Of a DNA stretch of 64,000 nt, positions 42,679-51,041 are shown piece after piece. The notes under the pieces were generated by a model. The model had not been told where the DNA came from. It saw nothing but the letters and a program-made list of their open reading frames with translations, and made no database searches. Origin of the DNA: Chloroflexota bacterium. Lineage in GTDB: Bacteria > Chloroflexota > Anaerolineae > J036 > Brachytrichaceae. Where the stretch lies: NCBI GenBank assembly GCA_021788625.1, contig JAJYKL010000008.1, positions 16,972-80,971 of the forward strand, read 5' to 3'. How positions within the stretch are numbered: position 1 is the stretch's first letter; every line of letters begins with the position of its first letter. The translations under genes were made by a program, and so were the position numbers.

Positions 42679-43464
42679 ATGACCCTCTCATTGACGGCTG
42701 AGAATCTGCCGGCCCTGGCGAACTGGCTCCTGGATGAAACCGCGCCTGCGCCGCAAGGTATTTCCGAAACCCGGGCTGACATGGCGTTGAGCTGCATGCA
42801 GCAGTTGTTTCTGTGCGCGCCGCAATACGAATTGAATGGTGATCAGGTGGCAGCCTTCGACGACATTGTCCGGACCGAATTCGACCGAACCCCTGCACGC
42901 GAGATTAATGATCCTGCCATATATCCCAAGGTTGATTTCCTTTGGTACTTGGTGCACCACAGGAAGTTTCTCCTGCATGGCTCAAATTCCCGGCAGGTCG
43001 ATAACCTGGAACCCAGATCCCAGGAGGACTGGCATGGGCGGCCAAAGAAGGCGATATTTGCCACCGGAGACAATATCTGGCCCCTGTTCTTCGCGCTGCT
43101 AGATCGCCCGAAGCTGCGGGGTAGCATCCGCAATGGCTGCTTCGTGGTTGAGGCTTCACCCGCGGAAGTGAAACGCTTCTACTTCTTCTCCGTTAATGCG
43201 CTAGTCTTGCACACGGGAATATGGACGGATGGGTTCATTCACATCCTGCCCAGAGATACGTTCACGCAAACCAGCTCGGGACCTTTACACTTTGACGAGT
43301 GGGCCAGCCCTGTGCGTGTGACTGTTGCAGCCCGCCTGCCCGTTTCACCTACGGACTTTCCCTTCATGTATGCTGTTACGGGCCACCCGGAAGAGGAGTC
43401 CCTCTTTACCACCTGGCTGCGTTATAAGGAACGGCTGCCAGATATTCCCGGGCTGAGACGATGA
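42679..43464 (+). CDS. Unrecognised protein with an H-G-S...A-T-G-D pattern
   Basis: 261 residues from ATG 42679, preceded by AGGTAAGAAG. I do not recognise a family. The centre contains FLLHGSN (His100) followed after 25 residues by KKAIFATGDNIWPLFFALL, a combination that recalls the small ADP-ribosyltransferase-like fold (a [YFL]-H-G-[ST] start and an A-T strand), with ENWAW-type features absent. The C-terminus carries SPTDFPFMYAVTG. The gene is the last in a plus-strand run and faces a PLP decarboxylase gene convergently. Confidence 0.6.
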   Translation: MTLSLTAENLPALANWLLDETAPAPQGISETRADMALSCMQQLFLCAPQYELNGDQVAAFDDIVRTEFDRTPAREINDPAIYPKVDFLWYLVHHRKFLLHGSNSRQVDNLEPRSQEDWHGRPKKAIFATGDNIWPLFFALLDRPKLRGSIRNGCFVVEASPAEVKRFYFFSVNALVLHTGIWTDGFIHILPRDTFTQTSSGPLHFDEWASPVRVTVAARLPVSPTDFPFMYAVTGHPEEESLFTTWLRYKERLPDIPGLRR

Positions 43465-43501
43465 GCCCGGGACGAAACCCAGTTGGAACTATGAAGCTGC
43501 G

Positions 43502-44863
43502 TTAGCTGTCAATGGTGCCAGCGACTTCGTCCAGCACAGCCCAGATACGATCCACCCAGTAGATGTGCTCAGGCTTCATCAGGCAGGAGCGCAGGCACGC
43601 AACCTGATCCTGATCCCATTCCACATTTGGCCAGTAATGGCTAAGAATGGATCGCGGCAGCGTAGCCAGAGCCAGGTGCAGCGAATGAGCAGCAGCCCGT
43701 TCGAAGAAGGTGCGTGACCTGTGCGATATTTCGCTGGCTGAGTGACCGCCTGGCGCCCATACTACGATGTCCAGCTCAGGCTCCATCGCAGCTAAAAGGC
43801 GAGGATCATTTCGCAGATGCTCATACAGCGTCAATGCGGCCTGACGGCAGCGTCCTAGATCAGTGGCAAACGCTCCACCTGGCGTGAGTGGCAAGAGGCG
43901 CTGGGTAGCCCACAGTGCCACCGCCGATGCACCCGCCCTCGAGCATTCCAGGCTGATTTCGCCTAAATGTAAGTCGGCAGAGCTGAAGTAAGTGTAAGGC
44001 GAGTCGTGTTTATAGAGCCCGGCCACGCGCGGGTCCTTGAAAAGAATGCACCCACAGCCATACGGCTGCAGGCCGTGCTTATGAGGGTCGATGGAAATGG
44101 AATCTGCACTGGATAGCGCATCAAACGCCATCCGTGTTTCGGATGTCAGGTTGTTCACCAGGGAATAGTACCCGCCGTAAGCGGCATCGACGTGCACACG
44201 GAAGCCATACTGGCGCTGCAGGTCGAGGATCGCCGGAAGTGGATCGATGGCGCCCAGAGCCGTGGTGCCGAGGGTGGCGACGACGGTGCCCACACCTCCG
44301 CGGCTTAGCTTTTCGGCCAGGGCATGCATGTCCATACGCCCACGCGCATCGCACGGCACGGACGCAAACGGCAGCCCCAGCACGCTCGAGATACGCTCAT
44401 GCGTGTAATGCGCCTGCTCTGAGGCGAGGATCGTTTGGCCGGGCTTGAGCCGGCCTGATACCCACAATGCCTCCAGGTTGGCCATCGTCCCACCCCCGCA
44501 CAGATGTCCCAGGTGAGTGTTCCATCCAAACATGGCTGCGATGGACGCGACCGCCTCTTTTTCCATTTGCGAACTGGCCCGACCTCCATCCAGTGCATGG
44601 TTATTCGGATTGATCCACAACGATAACGCGTATGCTAATCGGGCGATCGGGTGGGGTGGCTTGAGCATCTGACCGGCGTACAGGGGGTGTTGATAGGGAT
44701 AGTTATCCTTCAAACGATCGGCCACATCCATCAAGACCCTTCTCATGGCCTGCATGTCGGCTTCACTTACTTCCGCGTTCAGGGCCGGCAAATCAGCAAA
44801 ACCAGAATCCAGGCGGGAGGCTGCGTCAGCGAGCAGTGGGAGTGTATCAAGGTCCAGTGTCAT
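43502..44863 (-). CDS. Pyridoxal-phosphate-dependent group II decarboxylase
   Basis: 453 residues, fold type I PLP enzyme of the aromatic-L-amino-acid/glutamate decarboxylase group. Cofactor contacts: the HVDAAYGG Asp226, the Schiff-base Lys262 in SIDPHKHGLQPYGCG, and GGGTMANLEALWVSGRL near residues 123-139. It would decarboxylate an L-amino acid (aromatic amino acid or glutamate/aspartate) to an amine or beta-alanine. TAGAAT ends 6 nt before the ATG on the minus strand and no Shine-Dalgarno exists, so a leaderless transcript is likely. Confidence 0.9.
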   Translation of the reverse strand: MTLDLDTLPLLADAASRLDSGFADLPALNAEVSEADMQAMRRVLMDVADRLKDNYPYQHPLYAGQMLKPPHPIARLAYALSLWINPNNHALDGGRASSQMEKEAVASIAAMFGWNTHLGHLCGGGTMANLEALWVSGRLKPGQTILASEQAHYTHERISSVLGLPFASVPCDARGRMDMHALAEKLSRGGVGTVVATLGTTALGAIDPLPAILDLQRQYGFRVHVDAAYGGYYSLVNNLTSETRMAFDALSSADSISIDPHKHGLQPYGCGCILFKDPRVAGLYKHDSPYTYFSSADLHLGEISLECSRAGASAVALWATQRLLPLTPGGAFATDLGRCRQAALTLYEHLRNDPRLLAAMEPELDIVVWAPGGHSASEISHRSRTFFERAAAHSLHLALATLPRSILSHYWPNVEWDQDQVACLRSCLMKPEHIYWVDRIWAVLDEVAGTIDS

Positions 44864-44869
44864 GTGCCA

Positions 44870-44875
44870 ATTCTA
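44870..44875 (-). promoter_or_regulatory. Candidate leaderless promoter (-10) of the PLP decarboxylase gene
   Basis: TAGAAT on the minus strand ends 6 nt before ATG 44863; no Shine-Dalgarno in between. Confidence 0.45.
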
Positions 44876-44958
44876 GCTTCGTAGACCCGGTGAGCCATGC
44901 AACCCGTATATTTAAGGTAATGGGATTACACTAGGCCGCAGGCAGAAAGCCAAACGAC

Positions 44959-46278
44959 ATGGATCAAACAACACTCTCTCTGCCCTGGGGTGATGGTGAA
45001 CTGACACTCACCCTGCCCGCAGGGTGGCACCTCGCCGGCATCTTGAAACCGCAGACACTCCGTGCCATTCCCGATGTTCTGGAGGCGACGCGCCAAGCGC
45101 TGGCAAACCCCATAGGCAGCCCACGCCTTCGAGACCTGGTTCGCGCCCGTCATGATCTAAAGGTGGCTTTGGTGATTGATGACGGGAGCCGTCCGACGCC
45201 CGTGGCGAAGGTCCTGCCGGCAGTGCTCCAGGAACTGGAAGCGCTGGGCGTGGAACGTTCACAGATAACCCTGCTCCCGGCTATCGGGTTGCATCGCCCC
45301 ATGTCCGAGCCCGAGATCGCTCAGCGTGCTGGCCAGCAGGCATTTGCCGGATTGCGTTGGGAGAATCACGATTGCGACGATCGCTCGCGGCTGGTCTTTC
45401 TGGGCACCACCTCGCGTGGCACGCCAGTCTATCTGAACCGCACCGTCGCCCAGGCTGACTTGATCGTATCGGTGGGTTGTATTGAGCCGCATATCATTGC
45501 CAGCTTTGGCGGCGGCTGCAAGAATCTTGTGCCCGGTCTGGCTGGGCGTCAAACTGTGGCGCACAACCACAGTCTCAACTGCACCCCGGCCACGTTTAAT
45601 ATGGTGGGCCAGTCGATTGAGCAGAACCCGATGCGGTTGGACCTGGAAGAGGCAGCCAGACTGTTGAAACCGGTTGTTTTCATCATCAACGTCGTGCTGG
45701 ATAGCCAGTTGGAGCCTGTCCGCGTGGTAACGGGTGACCCTGTACAGGCACATCGCGAAGGCGTGCACGTTAGCGCGATGATGTACGGAGTTCCGGTTCA
45801 GAGACCCGCGGACGTGGTAATTGCTGCGTCGAACCCCATGAACCAGGATTTGCGCCAGGGTGTCAAAGCGCTGGCCAACACCATCAGGCTCGTGCGTCAG
45901 GACGGTGTTCACATCACCCTGGTACGGGCCAATGAAGGCGTCGGTGTATTCGGGTTGGCTAATCGCAAGCTTCCCTTGGGCCGTCGTGTGCTGAAAGAGA
46001 TTGCACCACTCCTGCTACGGCTGGTGCCGCAAATAAAACTGCAGGGCATGGGTGAGGAAGATCGCTTCTTCCTCTACTTTGCTTTGCAGGCGATGCGGCG
46101 CGCCAGGCTGCTCATGTATGCCCCGACTCTCCCAGCGCAGGTGAAGGCGAACCTGCCGTTCGTCGAGTTTATCGACAGCGCCACCGCCGCGCTCACAGAA
46201 GCGAAACGTAGTGCGGGTGGTCGTGCCGAGGTGCTCGTTTGCCCTCATGGAGGAATCACATATCCTGTGCTTCACTGA
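44959..46278 (+). CDS. Second LarA-family nickel-pincer protein (DUF2088)
   Basis: 439 residues. The same set of LarA positions can be aligned: Arg78 in DDGSRPTP, His112 in GLHRPMS, His178 in IEPHIIASF, Lys188 in FGGGCKNLVPG (cofactor attachment) and His202/His204 in AHNHSLN. Gln300 and Lys303 in DLRQGVKAL correspond to the Gln/Lys of the E-F-W-Q-A-H-K motif in the other paralogue, but the neighbouring Trp is replaced by Arg, so substrate or chemistry may differ. A zinc-type alcohol dehydrogenase gene starts 42 bp later, suggesting a two-step pathway on a 2-hydroxy acid or sugar acid. Confidence 0.85.
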   Translation: MDQTTLSLPWGDGELTLTLPAGWHLAGILKPQTLRAIPDVLEATRQALANPIGSPRLRDLVRARHDLKVALVIDDGSRPTPVAKVLPAVLQELEALGVERSQITLLPAIGLHRPMSEPEIAQRAGQQAFAGLRWENHDCDDRSRLVFLGTTSRGTPVYLNRTVAQADLIVSVGCIEPHIIASFGGGCKNLVPGLAGRQTVAHNHSLNCTPATFNMVGQSIEQNPMRLDLEEAARLLKPVVFIINVVLDSQLEPVRVVTGDPVQAHREGVHVSAMMYGVPVQRPADVVIAASNPMNQDLRQGVKALANTIRLVRQDGVHITLVRANEGVGVFGLANRKLPLGRRVLKEIAPLLLRLVPQIKLQGMGEEDRFFLYFALQAMRRARLLMYAPTLPAQVKANLPFVEFIDSATAALTEAKRSAGGRAEVLVCPHGGITYPVLH

Positions 46279-46320
46279 TTCGCCATTGTACGATTTGATG
46301 CGGTGACGGGTGATGTTGCG

Positions 46321-47313
46321 ATGATGAAAGCGATTGTGAGTACCGCGCCGAATACGCTGGTATGGATGGACCGGCCGCTGCCTCAACCAGGGCCCGGCCA
46401 AGTGCGCATCCGCACCGGAGCGTGCGGTATATGCGCCACAGACCTGCTAATGATTGCAGGATGGCAACGCACGGGTTACCCGGCTATTCCGGGTCACGAG
46501 TGGTCTGGCACAGTCGATGCTGTTGGGCCAGGTGTGGACACCCATCTGACGGGCCAGCACTGTGTAGCCGAGAATGTGTGGGTTGCAGATGGTGGTGAGG
46601 TGGGTTTCGAGCACTCAGGTGGTTATGGACAGTATTTGGTCACCGAGGCTGCGAAGGTGCAGGTCCTGCCCGCGGAATTCCCATTTGATGAAGCAGCCTT
46701 GATTGAGCCTCTGGCAGTGAGTGTGCGTGCGCTGCGCCGGCTCGGTCTGGTGCACGGTGGTGTGCTCGTTTTGGGAGATGGCCCGATTGGTTTGCTCGTA
46801 ACCGACCTGCTGGCCCATGCTGGTGCTGATGAGATCACTCTTGTCGGCGGACGTGCCCACCGCTTGCAACTGGCTCGCGAGTTCGGCGCACGCTTTACGA
46901 TCAACCATCATGAAATACAGGGGGATCTGGCTCAGGCCATCCAGAACCGGACTGGTGTGTCGGGTCAGGGGAAGTTCTCGGCGGTGGTCGAAGCCACCGG
47001 TTCTGAGGCGGCCGTGCGCGCGGGGTTCGCGCTGACGGCGCGTGAGGGACGCCTGTTGATTGTCGGCGATTACGGCGGGGCGCGCGCTGACTTTGCCTGG
47101 AACGAGGTGTTGATCGGGGAGAAAACGGTACTGGGCAGCAATGCCAGTTCGGGAGCCTGGCCAGAGGCGGTGCGATTGGCTGTATCAGGTGAAGTGCCGC
47201 TGGCTCGCCTGGTCACACATCGATTCCACGCCGATCAGTATGACGAAGCGCTGTCACTCGTGCGGAGCCACCGGAGTGATGTGATCAAAGTGGTGCTCGA
47301 ATGGATGTACTGA
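46321..47313 (+). CDS. Medium-chain dehydrogenase/reductase (alcohol dehydrogenase-like) lacking the structural zinc
   Basis: 330 residues from ATG 46321; ATG 46324 and GTG 46303 are alternatives. Catalytic-zinc ligands lie in GACGICATDLL and PGHEWSG, with the coenzyme motif VLGDGPIGLLVTDLL. The four-cysteine structural-zinc lobe is missing and is replaced by ENVWVADGGEVGFEHSGGYGQY, as in some sorbitol- and glucose-dehydrogenase relatives. The likely role is NAD(P)-linked oxidation of a polyol or hydroxy acid made or used by the adjacent LarA protein. Only 4 bp separate its stop from the sensor kinase GTG, which may simply reflect compact gene packing. Confidence 0.85.
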   Translation: MMKAIVSTAPNTLVWMDRPLPQPGPGQVRIRTGACGICATDLLMIAGWQRTGYPAIPGHEWSGTVDAVGPGVDTHLTGQHCVAENVWVADGGEVGFEHSGGYGQYLVTEAAKVQVLPAEFPFDEAALIEPLAVSVRALRRLGLVHGGVLVLGDGPIGLLVTDLLAHAGADEITLVGGRAHRLQLAREFGARFTINHHEIQGDLAQAIQNRTGVSGQGKFSAVVEATGSEAAVRAGFALTAREGRLLIVGDYGGARADFAWNEVLIGEKTVLGSNASSGAWPEAVRLAVSGEVPLARLVTHRFHADQYDEALSLVRSHRSDVIKVVLEWMY

Positions 47314-47317
47314 CATT

Positions 47318-48814
47318 GTGAAAGACCCAAATCGCTACCGGCGGGTCTATCAACAGCGCACCGTGATGTTCTTTGCGCGGTGCCTGCTGGCGCTTCTGGT
47401 AACTGCAGTGGCCACGGAGTTTCTATACCTGCTGGGCTATGAATTAAGCGGGCCGACCATTGCCTTGTTATTTCTGATCCCGGTTGGCATATCGGCTACC
47501 CTGTGGGGGCTCACACCTGGCATTGTGGCAGCCCTCGCATCATTCCTGGCGCTGAACTATTACTTTACGCAGCCGCAGTTCACGCTGCTGGTGGAGCACG
47601 GGCAGGACCTGCTGGGACTCGTCGTGTTCCTGACCCTGGCCGTCGCTTTTAGCCAGTTTGTGGGGCGCAGCCAGGCCAGTGTGCGCGAGGCGCGCTTACG
47701 CGAGCATGATGTCATCCTGCTTTATGAACTCATGTCCACCCTGGCCAGTCTGCGCAGTCAGGAGTCCATTGCACGTACCGCCGCTACGCGAATGGCTGAG
47801 GTATTTCAAGCGCGTGCGGTGAGAGTACTGATCCAACCAAACGCCAATACCCCACCACAGATCTACAGCTCTCCGGGAGCAGGACTCCCATCCTCTGCCG
47901 CGCCTGACGAAGTGCTCGCGCTCATCACGCCGCGCGGGCTGCTGGGCGAGGTGCACGTTTGGCAAGCGCGCGTTCTGCTGCCAGTTGAGGAAAGCTTCCT
48001 GAACACGTTTGTCAGCCAGGTGGCGCTGGCCCTGGAACGAGCCAGCCTGGCACAGGTCGAGACCCGTGCTCGAGTGCTGGAAGAGAGCGATCGCATGAAG
48101 AGTGCGCTCTTGTCGTCGGTATCACATGACCTGCGGACGCCACTCGCCACCATCAAGGCTGCCATCACCAGTCTGCGAGACGGTGATGTCAGTTGGAACT
48201 CTGCAGCACGGGAAGACCTCTTGATGGCCGTCGATGAGGAGACCGACCATCTGAACCGGCTGGTAGGGAACCTGCTGGATATGTCGCGAATCGAGTCTGG
48301 TGCGCTGAAACCGCAGCGCCAGTGGAACATCCTGGCCGACATCCTGGCTGGCACGGTGTCCCGTATGCGCCGCTCCGCCGAAACGCATCGCATTGAGGTG
48401 GATGTGTCAGACGAACTGCCCCTTGTACCGGTGGACCATATGCAGATAGATCAGGTGTTTACCAACCTGATTAGCAACGGGCTGAAGTATGCGCCACCGG
48501 GCACAACGATCCAAATCAGTGCGCAGGTGCAAAGTGATGTGGAGTTACTGGTGGAGGTGCGTAATCAGGGGCCACCTGTTCCTGAGGAGGACCTGGCGCG
48601 GATCTTCGACAAGTTTTATCGAGTCACGGCATCGGACAAAGTAACTGGCACCGGGCTGGGGTTGACCATTTGCAAGGGCATCATTGAGGCACACGGCGGC
48701 CGGATTTGGGCTAAAAACCTGCCCGATGGACTGGCCTTCCTGTTTACATTACCGCTCCTGCTCGATGGACAGCGTGCTCCGAACCCACCTGCCGAGTCGG
48801 AGCGAGCGGAGTAA
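47318..48814 (+). CDS. KdpD C-terminal-like sensor histidine kinase
   Basis: 498 residues beginning at GTG. It has four membrane helices (DUF4118, about residues 18-115) with no N-terminal KdpD/USP domains, then a GAF-like segment (residues 135-240), then the kinase core: HisKA with His270 in SSVSHDLRTPLATIK, N-box FTNLISNGLKYAPPG, and ATP-lid GTGLGLTICKGIIEAHGG. KdpD proteins sense potassium limitation or envelope stress. The partner response regulator follows. No kdpFABC operon is present; the likely targets are the potassium-related genes downstream. Confidence 0.9.
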   Translation: MKDPNRYRRVYQQRTVMFFARCLLALLVTAVATEFLYLLGYELSGPTIALLFLIPVGISATLWGLTPGIVAALASFLALNYYFTQPQFTLLVEHGQDLLGLVVFLTLAVAFSQFVGRSQASVREARLREHDVILLYELMSTLASLRSQESIARTAATRMAEVFQARAVRVLIQPNANTPPQIYSSPGAGLPSSAAPDEVLALITPRGLLGEVHVWQARVLLPVEESFLNTFVSQVALALERASLAQVETRARVLEESDRMKSALLSSVSHDLRTPLATIKAAITSLRDGDVSWNSAAREDLLMAVDEETDHLNRLVGNLLDMSRIESGALKPQRQWNILADILAGTVSRMRRSAETHRIEVDVSDELPLVPVDHMQIDQVFTNLISNGLKYAPPGTTIQISAQVQSDVELLVEVRNQGPPVPEEDLARIFDKFYRVTASDKVTGTGLGLTICKGIIEAHGGRIWAKNLPDGLAFLFTLPLLLDGQRAPNPPAESERAE

Positions 48815-48834
48815 TATTGGTTTTATTGACAGGT

Positions 48835-49530
48835 ATGAGTACCCAACCGCACGTATTAGTCGTCGATGATGAACCACAGATCCTTCGTGCGCTGCGCACC
48901 ATCCTGACCGAGAAGGAGTTCCACGTTACGACGGCCAGTCGTGGCGAAGAGGCACTGGTGCAGGCCGCTGCCAGTCCGCCTGATGTCGTCATTCTCGACC
49001 TCGGCCTGCCCGATATCGATGGCTACGAAGTCTGTGCCCGATTGAGAGAGTGGAGCCAGGTACCCATCATCGTGCTCTCCGTGCATGACAGCGAGCGTGA
49101 CAAGGTGATTGCACTGGACAAGGGCGCTGATGACTACCTGACCAAACCTTTCAGTATTGAGGAACTGCTGGCTCGGGTGCGTGTGGCGCTGCGCCACTCA
49201 GCGCAAACGCGCGGCAACCGTGATGTGGTCATCAACGCCGGCCATCTGACTATTGACCTGGCGCGTCACGTGGTAACGCGCGACGGCGAGGAGGTGAAGC
49301 TGACAGCTACCGAGTTCAAGTTGCTGGCTTATCTTGCTTCAAATGCCGGACGCGTGTTGACGCATCACACCATTCTCACTAATGTGTGGGGACCTGCGGA
49401 AGCTGATCAAGTTGAATATTTACGCGTATATATGCGCATGCTGCGTCGAAAACTGGAAGATGATCCTCGCCAGCCGCAGCATTTGATCACCGAGCCCGCT
49501 GTCGGATATCGATTTTTAACTGAGAAGTAA
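48835..49530 (+). CDS. KdpE-like winged-helix response regulator
   Basis: 231 residues from ATG 48835 (a TTG at 48817 is an alternative). The receiver has the acidic pair VVDDEPQ, the phosphorylated Asp55 in VVILDLGLPDIDGYEV and the conserved Lys in DDYLTKPF. The C-terminal OmpR/PhoB-type winged helix has TEFKLLAYLASNAGRVLTHH, VEYLRVYMRMLRRKLE and the wing segment EPAVGYRF. Directly after the histidine kinase. It should bind tandem sites near its targets; two direct repeats of CCGGTAAAC at 49811 and 49846 are candidates. Confidence 0.93.
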   Translation: MSTQPHVLVVDDEPQILRALRTILTEKEFHVTTASRGEEALVQAAASPPDVVILDLGLPDIDGYEVCARLREWSQVPIIVLSVHDSERDKVIALDKGADDYLTKPFSIEELLARVRVALRHSAQTRGNRDVVINAGHLTIDLARHVVTRDGEEVKLTATEFKLLAYLASNAGRVLTHHTILTNVWGPAEADQVEYLRVYMRMLRRKLEDDPRQPQHLITEPAVGYRFLTEK

Positions 49531-49901
49531 TGGGCGGGCAACTCCAGATGGTTCTCCATTCAGCTACTAAAGCACGGCTCGCGATAAAGCGCTTTGTTTA
49601 TTTATTCTTTATTATTTTCCAGTCTTTTTTATTAATATTTAATTCAGGCGTGATACAGTAAATGCCCTAATGGTCCAGACAAGGTGGATTTCTTTGACCT
49701 AATCATGAGGCAACACATCTGGCACGCCACCACAGACTGGTATTACGCATAGCCCAAGGTTATACAGTCCGCGCCGCGCGTCACCCGAGTGTCGATTTGG
49801 GTTCATAATTCCGGTAAACAGTAAGTCATTATGGCGATCATATAACCGGTAAACGCCAACTCCCGATGAGACCGAGGTATGTTATCTGGTGACCAGGAAC
49901 T
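49531..49901. other. 371-bp regulatory gap upstream of the KimA-like operon
   Basis: No gene is seen. It opens with AAAGC (49569-49573) able to pair with GCTTT (49591-49595), followed by a very A+T-rich stretch to about 49650, which could end the response-regulator transcript. Two copies of CCGGTAAAC (49811-49819 and 49846-49854) lie 35 bp apart, shortly before the gene at 49902. I looked for a ydaO/c-di-AMP riboswitch because the transporter is potassium-related and could not find its conserved core. Confidence 0.5.
49811..49854 (+). promoter_or_regulatory. Direct repeats CCGGTAAAC, possible response-regulator sites
   Basis: Identical 9-mers at 49811-49819 and 49846-49854, start-to-start distance 35 bp (between three and four helical turns), about 48 bp upstream of the translation start at 49902. 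Position fits control by the KdpE-like regulator encoded just upstream. Confidence 0.35.
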
Positions 49902-51041
49902 ATGAGTGATAAATCAACCATTACACGCAGTCAGGGATCTGCAGGGCGGACTGCTACGCTAGATGTATCGACAAGTCATCTGCGTGAGGAATATCAACAC
50001 TGGCGTTCGCTCTTCGAAGCACAGCCTACGTTAGTACAGCGTTTCATGGAAGGGCAGGCTCGCGCGATGGCGGATGCACTCATACAACGCCAGCCCCAAG
50101 CTCGTTTTAGCTTCCCTGAGTCGGTGGTGATCGATGCCAGCGGCCAAAAGAAGCAGATCCCGCCGGAGTACCGCGAACAACTGGCGGGTGGTTTGATCGA
50201 TAGACTGACGCGCTCAGATATCAGCCTGGCGTTACGTCAACGCCTGTCGGAACTGGAGCAGTCTGGCAATCCGGCAGTCGGCATGGCCGCCGGATTGATC
50301 CGTCATGCGACGGCTATGCATATGGTGCATAACATGCTACCAGCAGGCCGGTCGGTGACGTATGTGCCCGATGAAGGCGAGGAGATCCCCACGCTCCCTG
50401 TTGGAGGTGACCTGGAACCACAATCAGCTATCACAGCTCCAACCGACGCCATCGTGGAGGAAGAACCGGAGGAAGCCGGACGCGGCGAGTTGCTGGTACC
50501 TTTCGTACCGGCTGCACGACGTTTTTACCTGCCGCAGTGGGTGGCATTCGACGATCAGCGGCGCCTGCTGGTCAATTCAACCAACGATGCCGAGGCACAC
50601 ATCGGTTCGATGCAGCGCTTCCTGAGCGTGCTGCATACCGCCGTATCGCTGGCACCCTACATGGTGGCCGACGAAGAGTACCAGGCCAAACGATACGGAA
50701 TGCTGGGCCAGCTGGTCAACCAGGGCCGAGCACTCGCCCGCTATGAGACCCAGGAAATCATACGAACGATTAAGCAACGGGCGGCTGCTCAGGATTTGAA
50801 CCGCGGCCTTTCATTAAGCTTGCCCTATTTTGACGACCAGGCTCTACGCATGAAGATGCATAATTTCGAGGTTATCCCTGCTGGTCGAATTATGTTTGTG
50901 CCCGCTTTCGTGGTACGAGCGTCGGAACAGGAGCAGGCCAAAGTGGCGCAAGACACCCGGCTTAGTCCCTCCACACGGAAGCACCTGCTCGCTGAACTGC
51001 ACGAGCTGGAGCAAGCTTTTGACACGCGGGTTTATGAATAA
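49902..51041 (+). CDS. Unknown soluble protein coupled to the KimA-like transporter
   Basis: 379 residues, no signal peptide and no membrane helix. The first 160 residues are predicted mainly helical (RSLFEAQPTLVQRFMEGQARAM), followed by an acidic linker (VEEEPEEAGRGE, about 190-200) and a second domain beginning LLVPFVPAARRFYLPQWVAF. The stop overlaps the permease ATG (TAATG), so translation is coupled. I do not recognise a family. Context suggests a regulator or accessory subunit of the transporter. Confidence 0.75.
   Translation: MSDKSTITRSQGSAGRTATLDVSTSHLREEYQHWRSLFEAQPTLVQRFMEGQARAMADALIQRQPQARFSFPESVVIDASGQKKQIPPEYREQLAGGLIDRLTRSDISLALRQRLSELEQSGNPAVGMAAGLIRHATAMHMVHNMLPAGRSVTYVPDEGEEIPTLPVGGDLEPQSAITAPTDAIVEEEPEEAGRGELLVPFVPAARRFYLPQWVAFDDQRRLLVNSTNDAEAHIGSMQRFLSVLHTAVSLAPYMVADEEYQAKRYGMLGQLVNQGRALARYETQEIIRTIKQRAAAQDLNRGLSLSLPYFDDQALRMKMHNFEVIPAGRIMFVPAFVVRASEQEQAKVAQDTRLSPSTRKHLLAELHELEQAFDTRVYE

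Noticed and set aside
49531..49901. c-di-AMP (ydaO-type) riboswitch before the KimA-like operon
   Set aside because: The context makes it likely, but the conserved core sequences of the class are not visible by eye. A covariance-model search would settle it.
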